Below are positions 1 to 12,100 of a DNA stretch of 64,000 bases, piece by piece (within the stretch, counting starts at the first letter, position 1; each line of letters begins with the position of its first letter). This stretch comes from Macrolepiota albuminosa (taxonomy: Eukaryota > Basidiomycota > Agaricomycetes > Agaricales > Agaricaceae): assembly GCA_027475525.1 (NCBI GenBank), contig JAMWFC010000051.1, positions 2,526,616 to 2,590,615 on the forward strand, read 5' to 3'. Under the pieces are notes generated by a model. The model was not told the DNA's origin. It made no database searches and was given only the letters and a program-made list of their open reading frames with translations. The translations under genes and the position numbers were made by a program.

Positions 1-149
1 TACACTCCTGTACATCGTGTTGCATGAACACAGAGTAACGAAGGACTTCACATTGGCGATGCACAAGTACAGGTAAACGATAGTCATGGAAAGGAAATTG
101 GTGAAGCCCTGTGGAAGTACATGTTTGAGGACTGTTGATTACAGCCAGC

Positions 150-1639
150 TCAGTCTTCCAGAACAATCTCTATCCCTTTATCACGCGCGTCTTTAATTGC
201 AAGGCGCTCTTTTTCATGGGCGAAGTCCATGAGAGACTCTAATATGTCCCGCTGACCTGGATAGAGCTGATCACCGGTGGGTTTGATGAAGGGAAAACAC
301 AAACCTTCGACATAGTAATCTAACATGACTGCAACTTCCGGGCGCATGCCTACTCCACGATCATCGCGATCAGGTGGTAGGCGATCAAGTAACGTCTGCA
401 ACATGTCAAGCATTGCGCCTGCAGCGTCCAGGTGATCTTCATAATTTGGAGAATCCGGGGTTTGCTGAATGGACGTAAGGATTTCGTTCCATAAACCCTC
501 GGCACCACGCGCCGAACGACCGATTTCCCATTTTTTACTACTTCCGCCAATTTTGAGAACAATAGTATCGTCCGGGTTCTGTGATAATGCAAAGCCATAC
601 CCCAGGATTAGTTCCGAGTTCGGCTTTGCTCCATAATTATTGAGAAGTTCCTGGCCTCGTGTAAAAGAGTTATGAAGAACAAGGGATATCTTCGGGACTT
701 TTGTTGAGTCGGCGTCGATCTCTGGGTATGAAACAATCCAGGAGACAGGCTGTTTTCGACCATGGTTCAGAGCATCGATCCCAGGTAAAAGCACTGGCTT
801 TGTGTCAGGCGAGGAGATAAGTGACGGGGATGGAGAGAGGAGAGACGATGGAAAGGCTCGAGAGGACAAGTAAGTGGACGCAGTAAGATAATATTCCCTA
901 CAGAGAGTGAATGAGAATCAAGAAATCGAAACCATGTCTTCTGACCAAGAGAACTTGCTTCCCCATTCTGGATTTGCCTTGGAAAATGCGTTCCTACATT
1001 GTTCCCACTCAGCTCGCCATTCTCGCTCTCGATCAAGAGTTGCTCCATATAGATTGGTCCCCTGAAAAGATTCCAATTCCAAACGGGTGAAATGAAGAGG
1101 TGTTCGTAGTTTTTGAGCGGATGGTAACGTCTTCACGTATGCATAATGTAGGAGAGAGCTTAGAGCGTTTAAGCGAAGAAGCCGGAATGTAAGGTACGCG
1201 GCAAGCACCTCGATTCCTCAAAAATCCAATGGCAACATAGATACGATGAAATCCACTGCCGTTCGGACCATGCGCCAGCCTCTACTTCTTTTTTCAAGTC
1301 AATCAATGGCAACATAGATACGATGAAATCCACTGCCGTTCGGACCATGCGCCAGCCTCTACTTCTTTTTTCAAGTCAATAATCTCATGTAGGCACTTTT
1401 GGGCGAGTTCCTCTGTAATAGCCAAGTCAAAAGGACATTCTGCAACGTTCGTATCCCCCGAAAGGTCCGATCCGGCGACGATACAAAAACCAGATGGTAC
1501 TTTCAGACCATCAGCTTGTCTTTACAGGATGTTAATAGTAAGTGTATGTACCTTCTACAAATTGTACTTGTTTATGAAATCCACCACCATGTTTCGCAAG
1601 CCAGTCCCTAAACGAGATGACATTGGTGGTGCTTGACAT
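150..1639 (-). CDS. SET-domain protein lysine methyltransferase (SETD3/RLSMT-like)
   Basis: Predicted SAM-dependent lysine methyltransferase of the split-SET (Rubisco LSMT/SETD3/SETD6-like) group. Read from the ATG at 1639, exon 1 gives MSSTTNVISFRDWLAKHGGG, the usual FxxWLxxxGG opening. Later exons give CPFDLAITEELAQKC, the conserved LRTPLHF and GTNLYGAT stretches, then the SET core with LLPGIDALNHG (catalytic NH motif) and LLNNYGAKPNSELILGYGF. Likely introns lie near 1530-1560, 1160-1210 and 870-940; the one near 1160-1210 (GTGCTTGCC...CTAAG) joins IFEES to SLLHYAYVKTLP in frame. A 77-bp tandem duplication (1227-1380) lies in coding sequence and shifts the frame; one copy gives a continuous protein. 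The gene is divergent from the sugar transporter at 2139. The family assignment is firm; the substrate cannot be told. Confidence 0.85.
1227..1380. repeat. 77-bp direct tandem duplication (1)
   Basis: Bases 1227-1303 and 1304-1380 are identical. The repeat lies in an exon of the SET-domain gene and adds a frameshift. Confidence 0.97.
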
Positions 1640-1837
1640 GATGCATGATGTTTGTGGTGATGTAGCGCAAAGACTTGATCAATTTTCAATTCCGGCGGTG
1701 CAGTCTTTGAGAGTCTTTTCTCCAACGGACGGTAATTACACTCCAACTGTTCTTGGTACATGCAGTACATGCCAGCCTGTACGGCTATTCATTCGAGCAA
1801 TCGAAGTAAGTAATTTTTCGCCATTCTGGTTCTGAAT

Positions 1838-2074
1838 CTACCCCAGATTGTGCAGTGTAGATTGACCAGCATGTCTTTTTTTTTTTTGTTCGCAGGATTG
1901 AGAAAGACGTTGAGAGATGATGAGTCTGACTTCCTCTTTTGTGCTTGAAGCGATACCCCACAGAGCGGCTCTGAAGAAATCTGGAGGAACTTCTTTCAGG
2001 TTGCCACGGGCCGCAAATTCTATTTGTGTTGCAACACTACAATCCTTGGTGTGAAATACACGGATTCCATCCGC
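1838..2074 (-). pseudogene. Exon-like open stretch with no start, unknown
   Basis: On the minus strand a CAG acceptor-like site is followed by about 79 open codons beginning ADGIRVFHTKDCSVATQ and containing VPPDFFRAALWGIASSTKE, ending at a TAG. The residue mix looks protein-like, but there is no ATG in frame, and any upstream exon would have to overlap the transporter start at 2139. It may be the 3' end of a decayed gene, or chance. I do not recognise the family. Confidence 0.25.
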
Positions 2075-2138
2075 CTGCTTTAAACCCCTTCATGGACACG
2101 TGGTATCTGTTTGGTCAGTGCCCCGGTATCCCTTCGAT

Positions 2139-4516
2139 ATGTCTGCTCTTGAGATTGAAAGACAAGAAGTCATGAACGAGAAGGCTTTTGTTGCTGACGT
2201 CGAGCATGCCCCCTCCAAAGTCCTTGAGGTCATTAATGCCGACTTTGCCCTTGCCCTGTCGACTGGTCCTCAGCTCAGTCCTTACAGCTGGAGGTCTCTT
2301 CAGCTGTTTGCTATACTCTTGGTTTCCTTCATGGGCAGCTTGTCAAACGGTTTTGACGGTTCAGGTATGCATCTTATATAGATCCACAACATCTAGCAAT
2401 TCTCAGTCGGCATCGTCAGTTATGAGTGCGGTCAATGGGATGGAGTGAGGATCTTTGTCAATTACTGCTGTGTTTCTGGTTTGCTTATTTTGATCAGACA
2501 ATACCTCAATTACTTCGGTATAAGTGGTCTCGACGCCGGAGGGGGAGTCGGTACCAAGACCGCTATCATTTTTGGTATTGTAAGCCCACTTTTATGCTCT
2601 TGAAACATCCTGAGCACATCTCTTTCTTCATTTCCAGTATTCGATCGGTTCTATTGTTGGTGTCATGGTCGCTGGTCCTGTGACTGATCGCTTTGGACGT
2701 CGTGGTGGAATGGTAAGCATCCTGAGCATGTGGAAAGCATTTGGTACACTTATGTTCCTCGCTGTAGGCCTTTGGCAGTCTGATCATTGTCGTGGGTGCC
2801 ATAGTTATCACTGTGGCAAAGAATATCAATAACCTCCTTGCCGGACGCTTCGTCCTTGGTTTTGGTGTCGCAATCACTACCACTGCCGCACCCGCCTACG
2901 TTGTTGAGATGTCTCCACCTCAAGTAAGTCTATCGTTTGGTTTTTATCAAAGCTTATCATGTCACAAGTGGCGTGGACGTTTGACTGGTTTGTTCAATAC
3001 TTTCTATTACTCTGGATCAATCCTGTGCAGTATGTTTGTTCCTTACAAATTGCAATCGGTCGGTCCTCAACCAACTTTTAGCTGGTATTACAATTGCTAC
3101 TGGTCGCATAAATGGAACCGTCTCTTTCAGGGCTCCTCTTGCTATCCAGATTGTGCCTGCCGGAATTCTGTTGATCTTCGCTTTCCTTCTTCCTGAAGTA
3201 TTATCTCAGGTCACAGTTTCTTGAAATATCTACTCACTTTATCTCCTTAGTCTCCTCGTTGGTTGATATCTGTTGGTCGTAATGATGAGGCTCGTGAAAT
3301 TCTTGCCAAGTACCATGGAGATGGAGATGAAAATGCACCTCTTGTCCAACTTGAGTGGAAAGAGTTCAAGGAAGCCATAAAGCTTGATGCTTCTGACAAG
3401 CGCTGGTGGGATTACTCAGAGCTGTTCAATTCTTCCAATGCTCGCTACCGGACTTTCATGATGTTGCTCATGGGTTTGTTTGGTGTAAGTCTTTGTTGTC
3501 CTCTAAAAATTGTCCATCAACTTTTTCTTTTGCAGCAATGGTCTGGAAATGGTCTCGGATATTTCTTAACCATCTTGTTCCAGAATGCTGGTGTCAATTC
3601 CCAGGATCAACGTCTTGTTCTGAACTTTGCCAACACCCTCATCTCTGGTGGTGGTGCTCTCATTGGTGCTTTGCTCACTGATAAAGTTGGTAGACGTACC
3701 ATGTGGTTTTGGGGAACTCTTGCTTGCTCTGTTACGCTGGCCATTGTGACTGGTTGTACTGCTGAGTTTGGTAGATCAGGTGCCAACATCACAGGTGCTA
3801 ATACAGCCATTGCCTTCATTTGTGAGATGTCCATCAACATGAAGTCATTGTTCATCTTTTATTCAATATTGTTCAATAGTCCTCTTTGGCTTTGTTTTCA
3901 GTATGACATATACCCCTCTTCAAGCTGTTTATCCTGCTGAATGTTTGGAGTACAACACTCGGTATGGGTATTTTTCAGTATGACATATACCCCTCTTCAA
4001 GCTGTTTATCCTGCTGAATGTTTGGAGTACAACACTCGGTATGGGTATATTTAAATCACACAAAATGACTGACCTATGCCCAGTGCAAAGGGAATGGCCT
4101 TGTATGCATTTGCTGTCAGCTGTGCTTCCTTTGTAAACACCTATGCTGGCCCCATTGCCCTTGGAAGGATCACATGGAAGTACTACATTGTTTACATTGC
4201 TTGGGACCTCTTTGAGTGCATAGTCATTTTCTTTTGTGCTGTTGAGACCAAGGGCCGTACACTGTAAGTTCATTACTTTGGGACCTCTTTGAGTGCATAG
4301 TCATTTTCTTTTGTGCTGTTGAGACCAAGGGCCGTACACTGTAAGTTCATTACTTTACCTGGAGAGTGCTTTCTGAGACTAATTGGTAAATGGCAGTGAG
4401 GAACTTGATGAGATTTTGCCAACCCTCATCCTGTGAAGGCTTCTATCCAGAAACACAAGATCTCTGTGATTGAAAGGGCAGGAAAGACTATGATTGTTGA
4501 AGATGGCAGGGCTTGA
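2139..4516 (+). CDS. MFS sugar transporter (hexose/lactose permease type)
   Basis: Twelve-helix plasma-membrane sugar:H+ symporter of the fungal sugar porter family. Spliced exons give a cytoplasmic N-terminus, FMGSLSNGFDGS (helix 1), VNGMDQYLNYFG, the loop 2-3 signature DRFGRRGG, NLLAGRFVLGFGVAI, APAYVVEMSPPQWRGRL, PESPRWL before the central loop, QWSGNGLGYF (helix 7), DKVGRRTMW (loop 8-9), YPAECLEYNTRAKG and VETKGRTLEELDEIF. There are roughly ten short introns. Two 77-bp duplications (3895-4048 and 4201-4354) interrupt the last exons. Near 4413 a run of four T where five are needed puts a stop straight after DEI; with one more T the frame reads on to the TGA at 4516. This looks like a sequence error rather than a real truncation. 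The substrate is inferred only from the family. Confidence 0.9.
3895..4048. repeat. 77-bp direct tandem duplication (2)
   Basis: Bases 3895-3971 equal 3972-4048. The unit covers the end of an intron and the YTPLQAVYPAECLEYNT exon of the sugar transporter. Confidence 0.97.
4201..4354. repeat. 77-bp direct tandem duplication (3)
   Basis: Bases 4201-4277 equal 4278-4354. The unit spans the end of the VETKGRT exon of the sugar transporter plus its donor site, so the donor occurs twice. Confidence 0.97.
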
Positions 4517-5408
4517 GTGTCTTCAAATATATTGTACTTTGTCTGCTATTATTATTTTCATGCCACTGTGTCCTCACAAAAGAAAGATTGAAACTTTATA
4601 CCAGTACTCTCTATTGTAGTCTTCAGCCCAACTTGACTACAAGTATCAACAAGCAGTTTTCAGTTGTCTTTGGAAGAAATATGTCTACCAGCACTATGAT
4701 ATCATCATCATCCTTATGGTAACACAAAGCTTTAGTCAGAATCAGAGGTGCTTGGACCCAAGAGCATCTCATCAAGCTACAGTGTGCAACAATTTCAAGA
4801 AAAGGGGACATCTGGTGTTCCAGACATAATGGTGAATGATTAGTAGTTAAGCTAGTAATATTGCTTATAGACTCAGTCTCTCAGTCTGGCACCCTTTAGA
4901 AACTTCAAATTCTTTGGAGAACCCAGGGTCGCGTTGTGTGTTACGTTGCTTTGATTAAAAACTTTGACCTAGTATGCTTTCCCGATACGCGTTTGGTCAC
5001 ATCACATGGTTTCAGCCACTTGTCACTTATTTATATGTATAACTCCGTGACTCTTAGTTTATGGTCGAGTTCATATGTACCACAGCTTCAGGTCGATAGG
5101 GTCTCAGACACAATCTGACGCATGCCCAATCTGGGTATTTTACATGATACTCTGAGTTCATCCATGCGTCGCGGACCAGGAGTTGAATGTTGAACCTCTG
5201 GTATCTGGTACCAATCAGGCTCAAGGTTTCTTATGCTGCTTGCCCGAGAAAGGCCATGTAAACTCCGGTCGCGGCAAGTCCATCTGACGTCTCATGCAAC
5301 TTCGTGCGAAGATGGGACGGTGCTTCTTACTAAGTTACTTCGACTCACATATAAGGCTGTGAACTGTCTTCGGTCAGCCTCCACAGCGAACGACAATGTC
5401 AGCCGTAT
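4517..5408. other. Intergenic region, no gene seen
   Basis: About 0.9 kb between the transporter stop and the chitinase promoter. Short ORFs here have no recognisable motifs. The left part is likely transporter 3' flank and the right part chitinase promoter. Confidence 0.6.
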
Positions 5409-5416
5409 CTATAAAA
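5409..5416 (+). promoter_or_regulatory. TATA box of the chitinase gene
   Basis: TATAAAAG sits 31 bp before the chosen ATG at 5447. The spacing implies a very short 5' leader and argues against starting at the upstream in-frame ATG at 5396. Confidence 0.5.
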
Positions 5417-5446
5417 GCCCTCCAATCGTCAACCCATATACTCATC

Positions 5447-6953
5447 ATGCTTTCTTTTCTGAGACTGGCTGGCCTTTCTGTTTGTGTTTTACCTGCGCTT
5501 TGTTTTCCTGCTACTTCGAGCAAGGTAGCAGGCGCGTGGTTTGCAGGCTGGCACTCTACCAAAGGCTTTGCTCTTTCCAATGTTACTTGGTCGAAGTACA
5601 CGCATCTAACCTATGCGTTCGCGTGAGTATTATAATACTCGACGACATGTATTTGTACTACTCACTATAAATATCGCTTTCGCAGTGAAACGACAGCAGA
5701 TGTACATTCACTTGACACGAGTGGTTCTAACCCAAAACTCATACCGAAATTCGTATCTGAGGCCCATAATCATGTGAGCAAACCTGTCCGTCCTCGTATC
5801 CCATCCTAAGTCTCGACTTTTGCCTAGGGAGTTAAGGCACTGGTATCAATCGGTGGTTGGACGGGATCGCGTTATTATTCATCAAACGTGGCAAATCCCT
5901 CGCAGCGAACTGCATTTGTCAGGACTGTCATTGAATTTGCGAAAAAGTATAAATTAGATGGAATCGATTTTGAGTATGCCATTGTCCTCTCCGATATTTC
6001 TCTTGAGCTCATCATGATCGCTTTTCAGCTGGGAATATCCCAACAATCTAGGAATTGGTTGTAACGCCGTCAGCCCTAGAGACACAGCGAACTTTCTCAA
6101 TTTCCTACAAGAACTTCGTGCAGATCCTTTCGGAAAGACCCTCATTCTCACAGCAGCGACAGGGATTGCACCTTTCATGGATGCAGATGGTAAACCATCT
6201 TCCAATATCTCTCCATTCGCTAAGGTCTTGGATTTTATTGCTATCATGAATTACGACATCTGGGGTTCATGGAGTCCAACTGTTGGTCCAAATTCACCTC
6301 TCGATGACTCCTGTGCTTCTCCTGCTAATCGAGTAGGATCTGCTACCTCTGCCATTGCCAAGTGGACGAAGGCAGGCTTTCCATCTAGTCAGCTCTTACT
6401 TGGTGTGCCGGGTTATGGACATTCCTACAGAGTTCATGAGTCTAAAGCATATCCCCTCACCAGTTATCCTTCCTTCGATGCGTCTTCACCTCCTGTCGGT
6501 GATTCTTGGGATGATGCTCCTGGTGTGGATGTTTGTGGCAACGTACAAGCTCAAGGAGGTATTGTAAACTTCTGGGGCTTGATCGAGAAGGGGTTCCTCA
6601 ATGACGACGGAAGTGTGAAGGATGGCATTTCATCTGCATACGATGGATGTAGCCAAACTGTGAGTTACAATACGCAGTGTTCCCTATCTGTTCCCAACAA
6701 TTGTCACCCTAGCCCTATGTTTACAACTCCAAGACAAAAGTCATGGTGGCGTATGACAATTCACAGGTATGCAGCTTGTGGTCATGATTTATCCCACATT
6801 CAAAATTTGACGCCGTCTTTCAATCAGTCATTTGCAGCCAAAGGACGCTTCATCAAGAAACAAGGTCTGGCAGGATTTTTTATGTGGGAGGCTGGGGGCG
6901 ACTTTAACAATATCCTCATCGATTCGATTCGCCATACATCTGGGGTCCATTAG
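5447..6953 (+). CDS. Secreted GH18 chitinase
   Basis: Glycoside hydrolase family 18 endochitinase that cleaves beta-1,4-GlcNAc polymers, likely secreted for wall remodelling or chitin feeding. The ATG at 5447 gives a signal peptide (MLSFLRLAGLSVCVLPALC). The mature start is VAGAWFAGWHSTKG, followed by SIGGWTGSRYYSS. The catalytic DxxDxDxE motif, DGIDFDWEYP, is formed across an intron (near 5973-6030). Then come AIMNYDIWGSW (substrate-binding MNYD) and GFFMWEAGGD near the C-terminus. Six exons fit GT-AG introns. Two late introns (after GCSQT and after AYDNSQ) happen to be open in frame, so an unspliced reading looks continuous but replaces the conserved PYVYNSKTKVMVAYDNSQSF stretch. No carbohydrate-binding module is seen. 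Confidence 0.92.
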
Positions 6954-7057
6954 CAAATACATGTCCTGGAGACATGTGAACTTGGCATTATTAAAAGTTT
7001 AGGCCCTTTGCAGTACACATAATGAAGAAGACGTCAATAGACCACAAGTGAAGACGC

Positions 7058-8994
7058 CTAGTCTATATTAGGCAATTTGTAACCAGCGGTGTGAAGTAAA
7101 GTAGCAAACTACAAGAGTTGAAGTCAAAAAATGGTCATCCTCTAGTTTCCAGATTGATGTACAAACCTGCACTTTGGCGATGGACTTGAGTTGCGCCATG
7201 TCATATCCTATTCGTTCGCTCAAATCACCTGTGGTCGAAATTCAATCTTTTTAAAGGCTCCGAAAGTTTCATCCCTACCAGAATTATGATACATAGGATC
7301 AGCAACTAGGAATTGGTGAGGTGAATTCTTCTGGAATAGATAGGAATACGTACTCGGGCCTGCTCGTTCAAAGACTTGAGTGGCAGGGAAACCTTGTTCA
7401 TGAAAAGACTAAGAATAGGATGTTAGTGCTCACATAGATCAAAATGGGAAGAATGTCATACCTGATGGTCACTACAGCAGGCCTATAATCATAAGCTACA
7501 GTTAAAGCACAATGTAAAACAACAACACACAGGTGTGAAGCCAACGCGCAACTCGGGACTATAGATTGAAGATACATTCGCGACCAGTTGAGTAACGACC
7601 GGGGAGCCAATACTGAGGGCTATGTCAGACAATTTAGCTAAATGGACCACTACATACATACAACTCTGGTAACGACCGGGGAGCCAATACTGAGGGCTAT
7701 GTCAGACAATTTAGCTAAATGGACCACTACATACATACAACTCTGGAGTCCAAGTTGAGGTGGTTCACCGGGTTCACGATAAGCAAGCATGTCGGCTTGA
7801 ATCATGACGGTAACGTTGGCGTTTGCTTCTCTGAGTTCCCCTGCAATGTGTCTAGTGCCACATTGAGCAAATGGTAGGATTGACCTTACGGGAATATGCT
7901 TTTGAACCACGAAGGCCTTGTTCTTCGCCAGCAAACGCAACGAGTTCGACGTTGCTCAGGAATTTGATGCCTTTGCGCCTAATAGTCTTAGCGATGGATA
8001 AGAGAGCTACGGTTCCCGAGCCATCGTCGTTACCACCGGGTGCACGAAGATTCCCAAAGGACCCACGACTGTCGTAGTGCGCGCCCAATATCACAGTAGC
8101 AGTAGTTTCAAGAACAGAGGAGTAGCGACTTCAGGTAGACAAGTCAAACGAGAACCGAACAACAAGAAAATGCACGCACCACACGACGTTGGGAGTAAAT
8201 CCAGGAAGGAAAGGTTTGAGCTCACAAATGGCGCCTGTTTCTTCAAAACTATCCTTTAACCAAGTTGCAGCAGTTCTGGCCCCAGTAGAGAATGAGTGTC
8301 TAGAGACGATACCGGATTTTCCGTCCTCTCCTGTTAAAAAGCGTATATCGTTGTTGATTTGGGAGACGGATATATTGCCTACGATGGAAGCGATAACAGG
8401 GTCAAATCTGAGGTTTGCCAAGACTCCTTCGACGTGTTTCAAGCTCGAGGATGGTACCGGTATATAAGGAACTGGATTAGTGGGTAAGAGAGTAGATTTC
8501 CAGAAGCGAGGAAGAAGGGTGTCGATTGATATGGCCGTTGCATGATCAACGGACAGTAGGGCAGCCTTAGAGGAGCGGTATAGGACTGCATATCCATCTT
8601 GACTGTGGGTGTTAACCATGACTTCTTGGAGTGGCATACCACCACTTTGACTGGGCATCCGCTCAGGTGTAGATAAGGTATACAGGAAAGTATCCAATTC
8701 GCTTCCAAATGGACGCGTTTGTGCTTTCAGAGTTGCATCGACAGCTTGCTCTTCCACCCATACAAGTTGGTCGATATCTCTTATCGTCTCAGTGATAGAA
8801 GCTGAGGATGCGAACGTGTATGAAGTCCATGTATCAAGACATTCGCGGTCAGGACGAAACACGCTGAGTGTGGTACCTCCTTGCTGATAATTTCCGTAGA
8901 AAGCAGTGGATAAGCATGAATTTGGCGTGAAGAGTGATGGGTCAAAGGGGGTGACGAGCAGCAAGGCTACGTGCCATGCAGTTTTTGCATTCAT
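7058..8994 (-). CDS. M28-family zinc aminopeptidase-like protein
   Basis: Zinc-dependent exopeptidase of clan MH, family M28, predicted to remove N-terminal residues from peptides. An N-terminal segment of about 270 residues is followed by the metal-binding set in order: GAHYDSRG (His and Asp ligands), PGGNDDGSGT (bridging Asp), FAGEEQGLRGS (catalytic Glu-Glu), QADMLAYR (Asp) and DPMYHNSGD (last His). ACCSDHQSFHEQGFPATQ fits the usual C-terminal part. At least eight exons on the minus strand; the last reads FATLLHTAGYKLPNID before a TAG at 7060-7058. The N-terminus is weakly hydrophobic, so secretion is possible but not certain. A 77-bp duplication (7592-7745) repeats an intron-exon junction and would disrupt splicing. 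Divergent from VAC14. Confidence 0.88.
7592..7745. repeat. 77-bp direct tandem duplication (4)
   Basis: Bases 7592-7668 equal 7669-7745. The unit holds an exon start (LSIGSPVV) plus an intron of the M28 peptidase gene. Confidence 0.97.
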
Positions 8995-9121
8995 TATAGT
9001 AGGTAATTGCTGGTGGGTTCTTGCACAGCCACTGAGGCCACTGAGGCCAATTGCCGAGTTGTTGGAGTCGTAGTGGGGCGCGTCCTCTGTATGCTTCAGC
9101 CGTCCAAAACCTTAACGCAAC

Positions 9122-12100
9122 ATGGGTTCGTTCGTCATGGGATGTCGTATTTCACTCGGATGCTAAAGCCTTTGCAGAGTCTGCAATCGCGAAACAACTA
9201 ATCGACAAGATTTACGAGAAACGCAAGGCGGCAGCCCTTGACCTCGAGAAGTCATTCGCTTTTCACGTTCTCTATCAAACATGGCGCTGATTTAGAGCAC
9301 AGGCAAATACGAGAATGTCACCAAGCTGGCGACCAGCGGCGCATTAACCAAATCATAGATCAGCTGGTGGAGATGTTTAGCAACAACACGAACCCGCTTC
9401 ATATTCGGAATGGTGGTCTCATTGGACTTGCTGGAACGGCAATAGCGCTCGGTGTGGATATCGCTCCCTACATGGAGAAATTCATCGATCCTGTTTTGGA
9501 CTGCTTCGACGATCCGGAGAACAGAATACGGTATTTCTCTGCGGAATGTCTGTACAACATCGCGAAAGTTTCTAAGGGAGAGATTCTGGTTTATTTCAAT
9601 CAGATTTTTGACGCATTGAGTAAAGTGAGCACCTCCAGTCAATGTCATCCTTGGCCACAAACTTATCAAATTCTCAGCTCGCCGCCGATTCAGAATTATC
9701 AGTTAACACCTCCAGTCAATGTCATCCTTGGCCACAAACTTATCAAATTCTCAGCTCGCCGCCGATTCAGAATTATCAGTTAAAACGGCGCAGAACTTCT
9801 AGACCGACTTCTCAAAGATATCGTCGCCGAGACGGCCTCTGTGTACATCCCTTTATATCCAGAAACAGAAAGGGTACGGGATGAACGCGAAGATCCTCGT
9901 GGCGTTTTAGTATCATACCCCGATGGTATCTCAGACCAAGACAATCCCGGGAGAAAGAAAGCCTTTTCATTAGCCCACTTCATACCATTGCTTCGAGAAC
10001 GTATCTATGTCCTTAGCCCATTCACGCGCAGTTATCTCGTTTCCTGGATTAACGTCCTTGATTCCGTGCCCGAATTAGAACTCATCTCGTACCTCCCCGA
10101 ATTCCTTGATGGTCTTTTGTACGTTTTGATTCATACACTCATCTTATCTGTTTGACACGTCTCTTAATTCACAGAAAATACCTCTCAGATCCAACGGAAG
10201 ATGTTCGCGTCGCAACAGAGACTATCCTGGCTGACTTCTTACGCGAAATACGCGACGTCAGCATTGTACGGCGTCAACTTGATGAATTAGGCAAAGGACA
10301 GACGCCTTCTGAATCATTACGGCATGTTGATATTGGAGAGAAGGAGAAACTACCTGAGCTTACATTGGAAATATCAGAGAAAGCTGTCTTTATCAATGAC
10401 AATGAGCAAGCTAGCTTTGATGGCGAGTCTTTACTAAAGGATGACAACGCTTCGGCAAATCTGTCTTTATCAATGACAATGAGCAAGCTAGCTTTGATGG
10501 CGAGTCTTTACTAAAGGATGACAACGCTTCGGCAAATATTGACGACCGGAATATTGGTGGTACGTTATGTTGCTTGCTTGCACCGTATGGAATTGGCATG
10601 GACTCACCTTACCTTCAGCCTGGACACCCGGACAAGGTGTCAAAGTGGACTATGCTGCCATTGTCGAAATTCTGATCCAGCAATTAATTGGCGAACGTCA
10701 GTCTGAGTTGGTTTTATGTCCAAATTTTCTTCTTATCCCTTGATAGATGATGAGATACAACAATCAACGGCACTCAGATGGCTCGCAGAATTCTTGGTCT
10801 TCACTCCTGAAGTTATGGTGCCATTCACGCCCCGCTTCGTTCCTGCCATTCTACCCAACCTTGCGCTTCATGTCCCCATGATTCAACACGCTGCTGTTCG
10901 AACAAATAAGCTACTCTTCAGTGTGATCCAGAACTTACCTTCCCCTGTTGAAGTGCCTCGTCCAACTGCCATTGAGAAGCCTACACCTCGAATGATGAGG
11001 TCGCCAACTCCCTCTGCAGCAAACTCCAAGCAATCCACAGTCTCTTCACAAGAGGCTGTATCGCCAGCAGATTCTCCCACAGTTCCCACAGCTCCTCTGC
11101 AAAGGCAGCGAGTGAGCGTAGATATGTCGTTGACTCCTCGTGCTCCTGATCTTGTCCCATCGACTTTACCGCAGACATCTGGTACGAGTCGTCCCCACTC
11201 GCCATTGTCTTTCACTAGTCAGAATGCCAATAATCATATGGGTGCTTCTAACACGCTATCAAATCCGGAGGAGGCAGATCTGTTTGATTATCAAGCAACA
11301 GTCAACGAGCTTACCATTCAGTTTTTGAGTGAATTTGAGGAGACGCGTGTGGCTGCCTTAAAGTGGCTCATTATGCTTCATCAGAAAGCTCCAAAGAAGG
11401 TATAAGACTAACCGTTCTCCTTCACATTTGTTTGACTCATTCATAGATCCTTGCCATGGACGATGGAACATTCCCAGCACTTCTAAAGACACTTTCTGAT
11501 AGTTCAGAGGAGGTAGGAACATAGTCACGGCAAAACTTAACTCTTAATTACCATGCCGTACAGGTTATCAAACACGATTTACAATTGTTGGCCCAAATAT
11601 CGTCCAGCTCCGAGGAGAATTATTTCAAGGCATTTATGATGAACCTGTTGGGCCTTTTCAGCACCGACCGGCGGCTTCTTGAGACCAGAGGAAGCTTGAT
11701 TATTCGCCAGCTTTGCCTGAATCTGAATACGGAGAAAATCTATCGCACCTTTGCCGAAATCCTGGAGAAAGAAGATGTACGTGATCGAGTGCGCTTTCGT
11801 TGATCTCTTGATCTAGATCCTCCGCATAGGATCTTGAGTTTGCCAGTGTCATGGTCCAGAAGCTGAACATCATCCTCATAACATCACCGGAGCTGGCGGA
11901 TTTCCGAAAACGTCTGAAAAGTCTGGAGACACGAGTAAGTTGCTGTAACATTCTCGATATGAATGGCTGGCTGAATCTGCCTTCAAACTGTCCAGCAAGA
12001 TGGTCAAGCACTATTCACAACTCTATATCGATCGTGGTGTCACAATGCCGTCGCCGTCTTTTCACTTTGCTTACTTGCTCAAGCATATGAACATGCTTCA

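Noticed and set aside
6177..6953. One long open frame for the chitinase C-terminal half
   Set aside because: Two introns are open in frame by chance. Splicing at GT-AG sites restores the conserved YVYNSKTKVMVAYDN stretch, so the unspliced reading is wrong.
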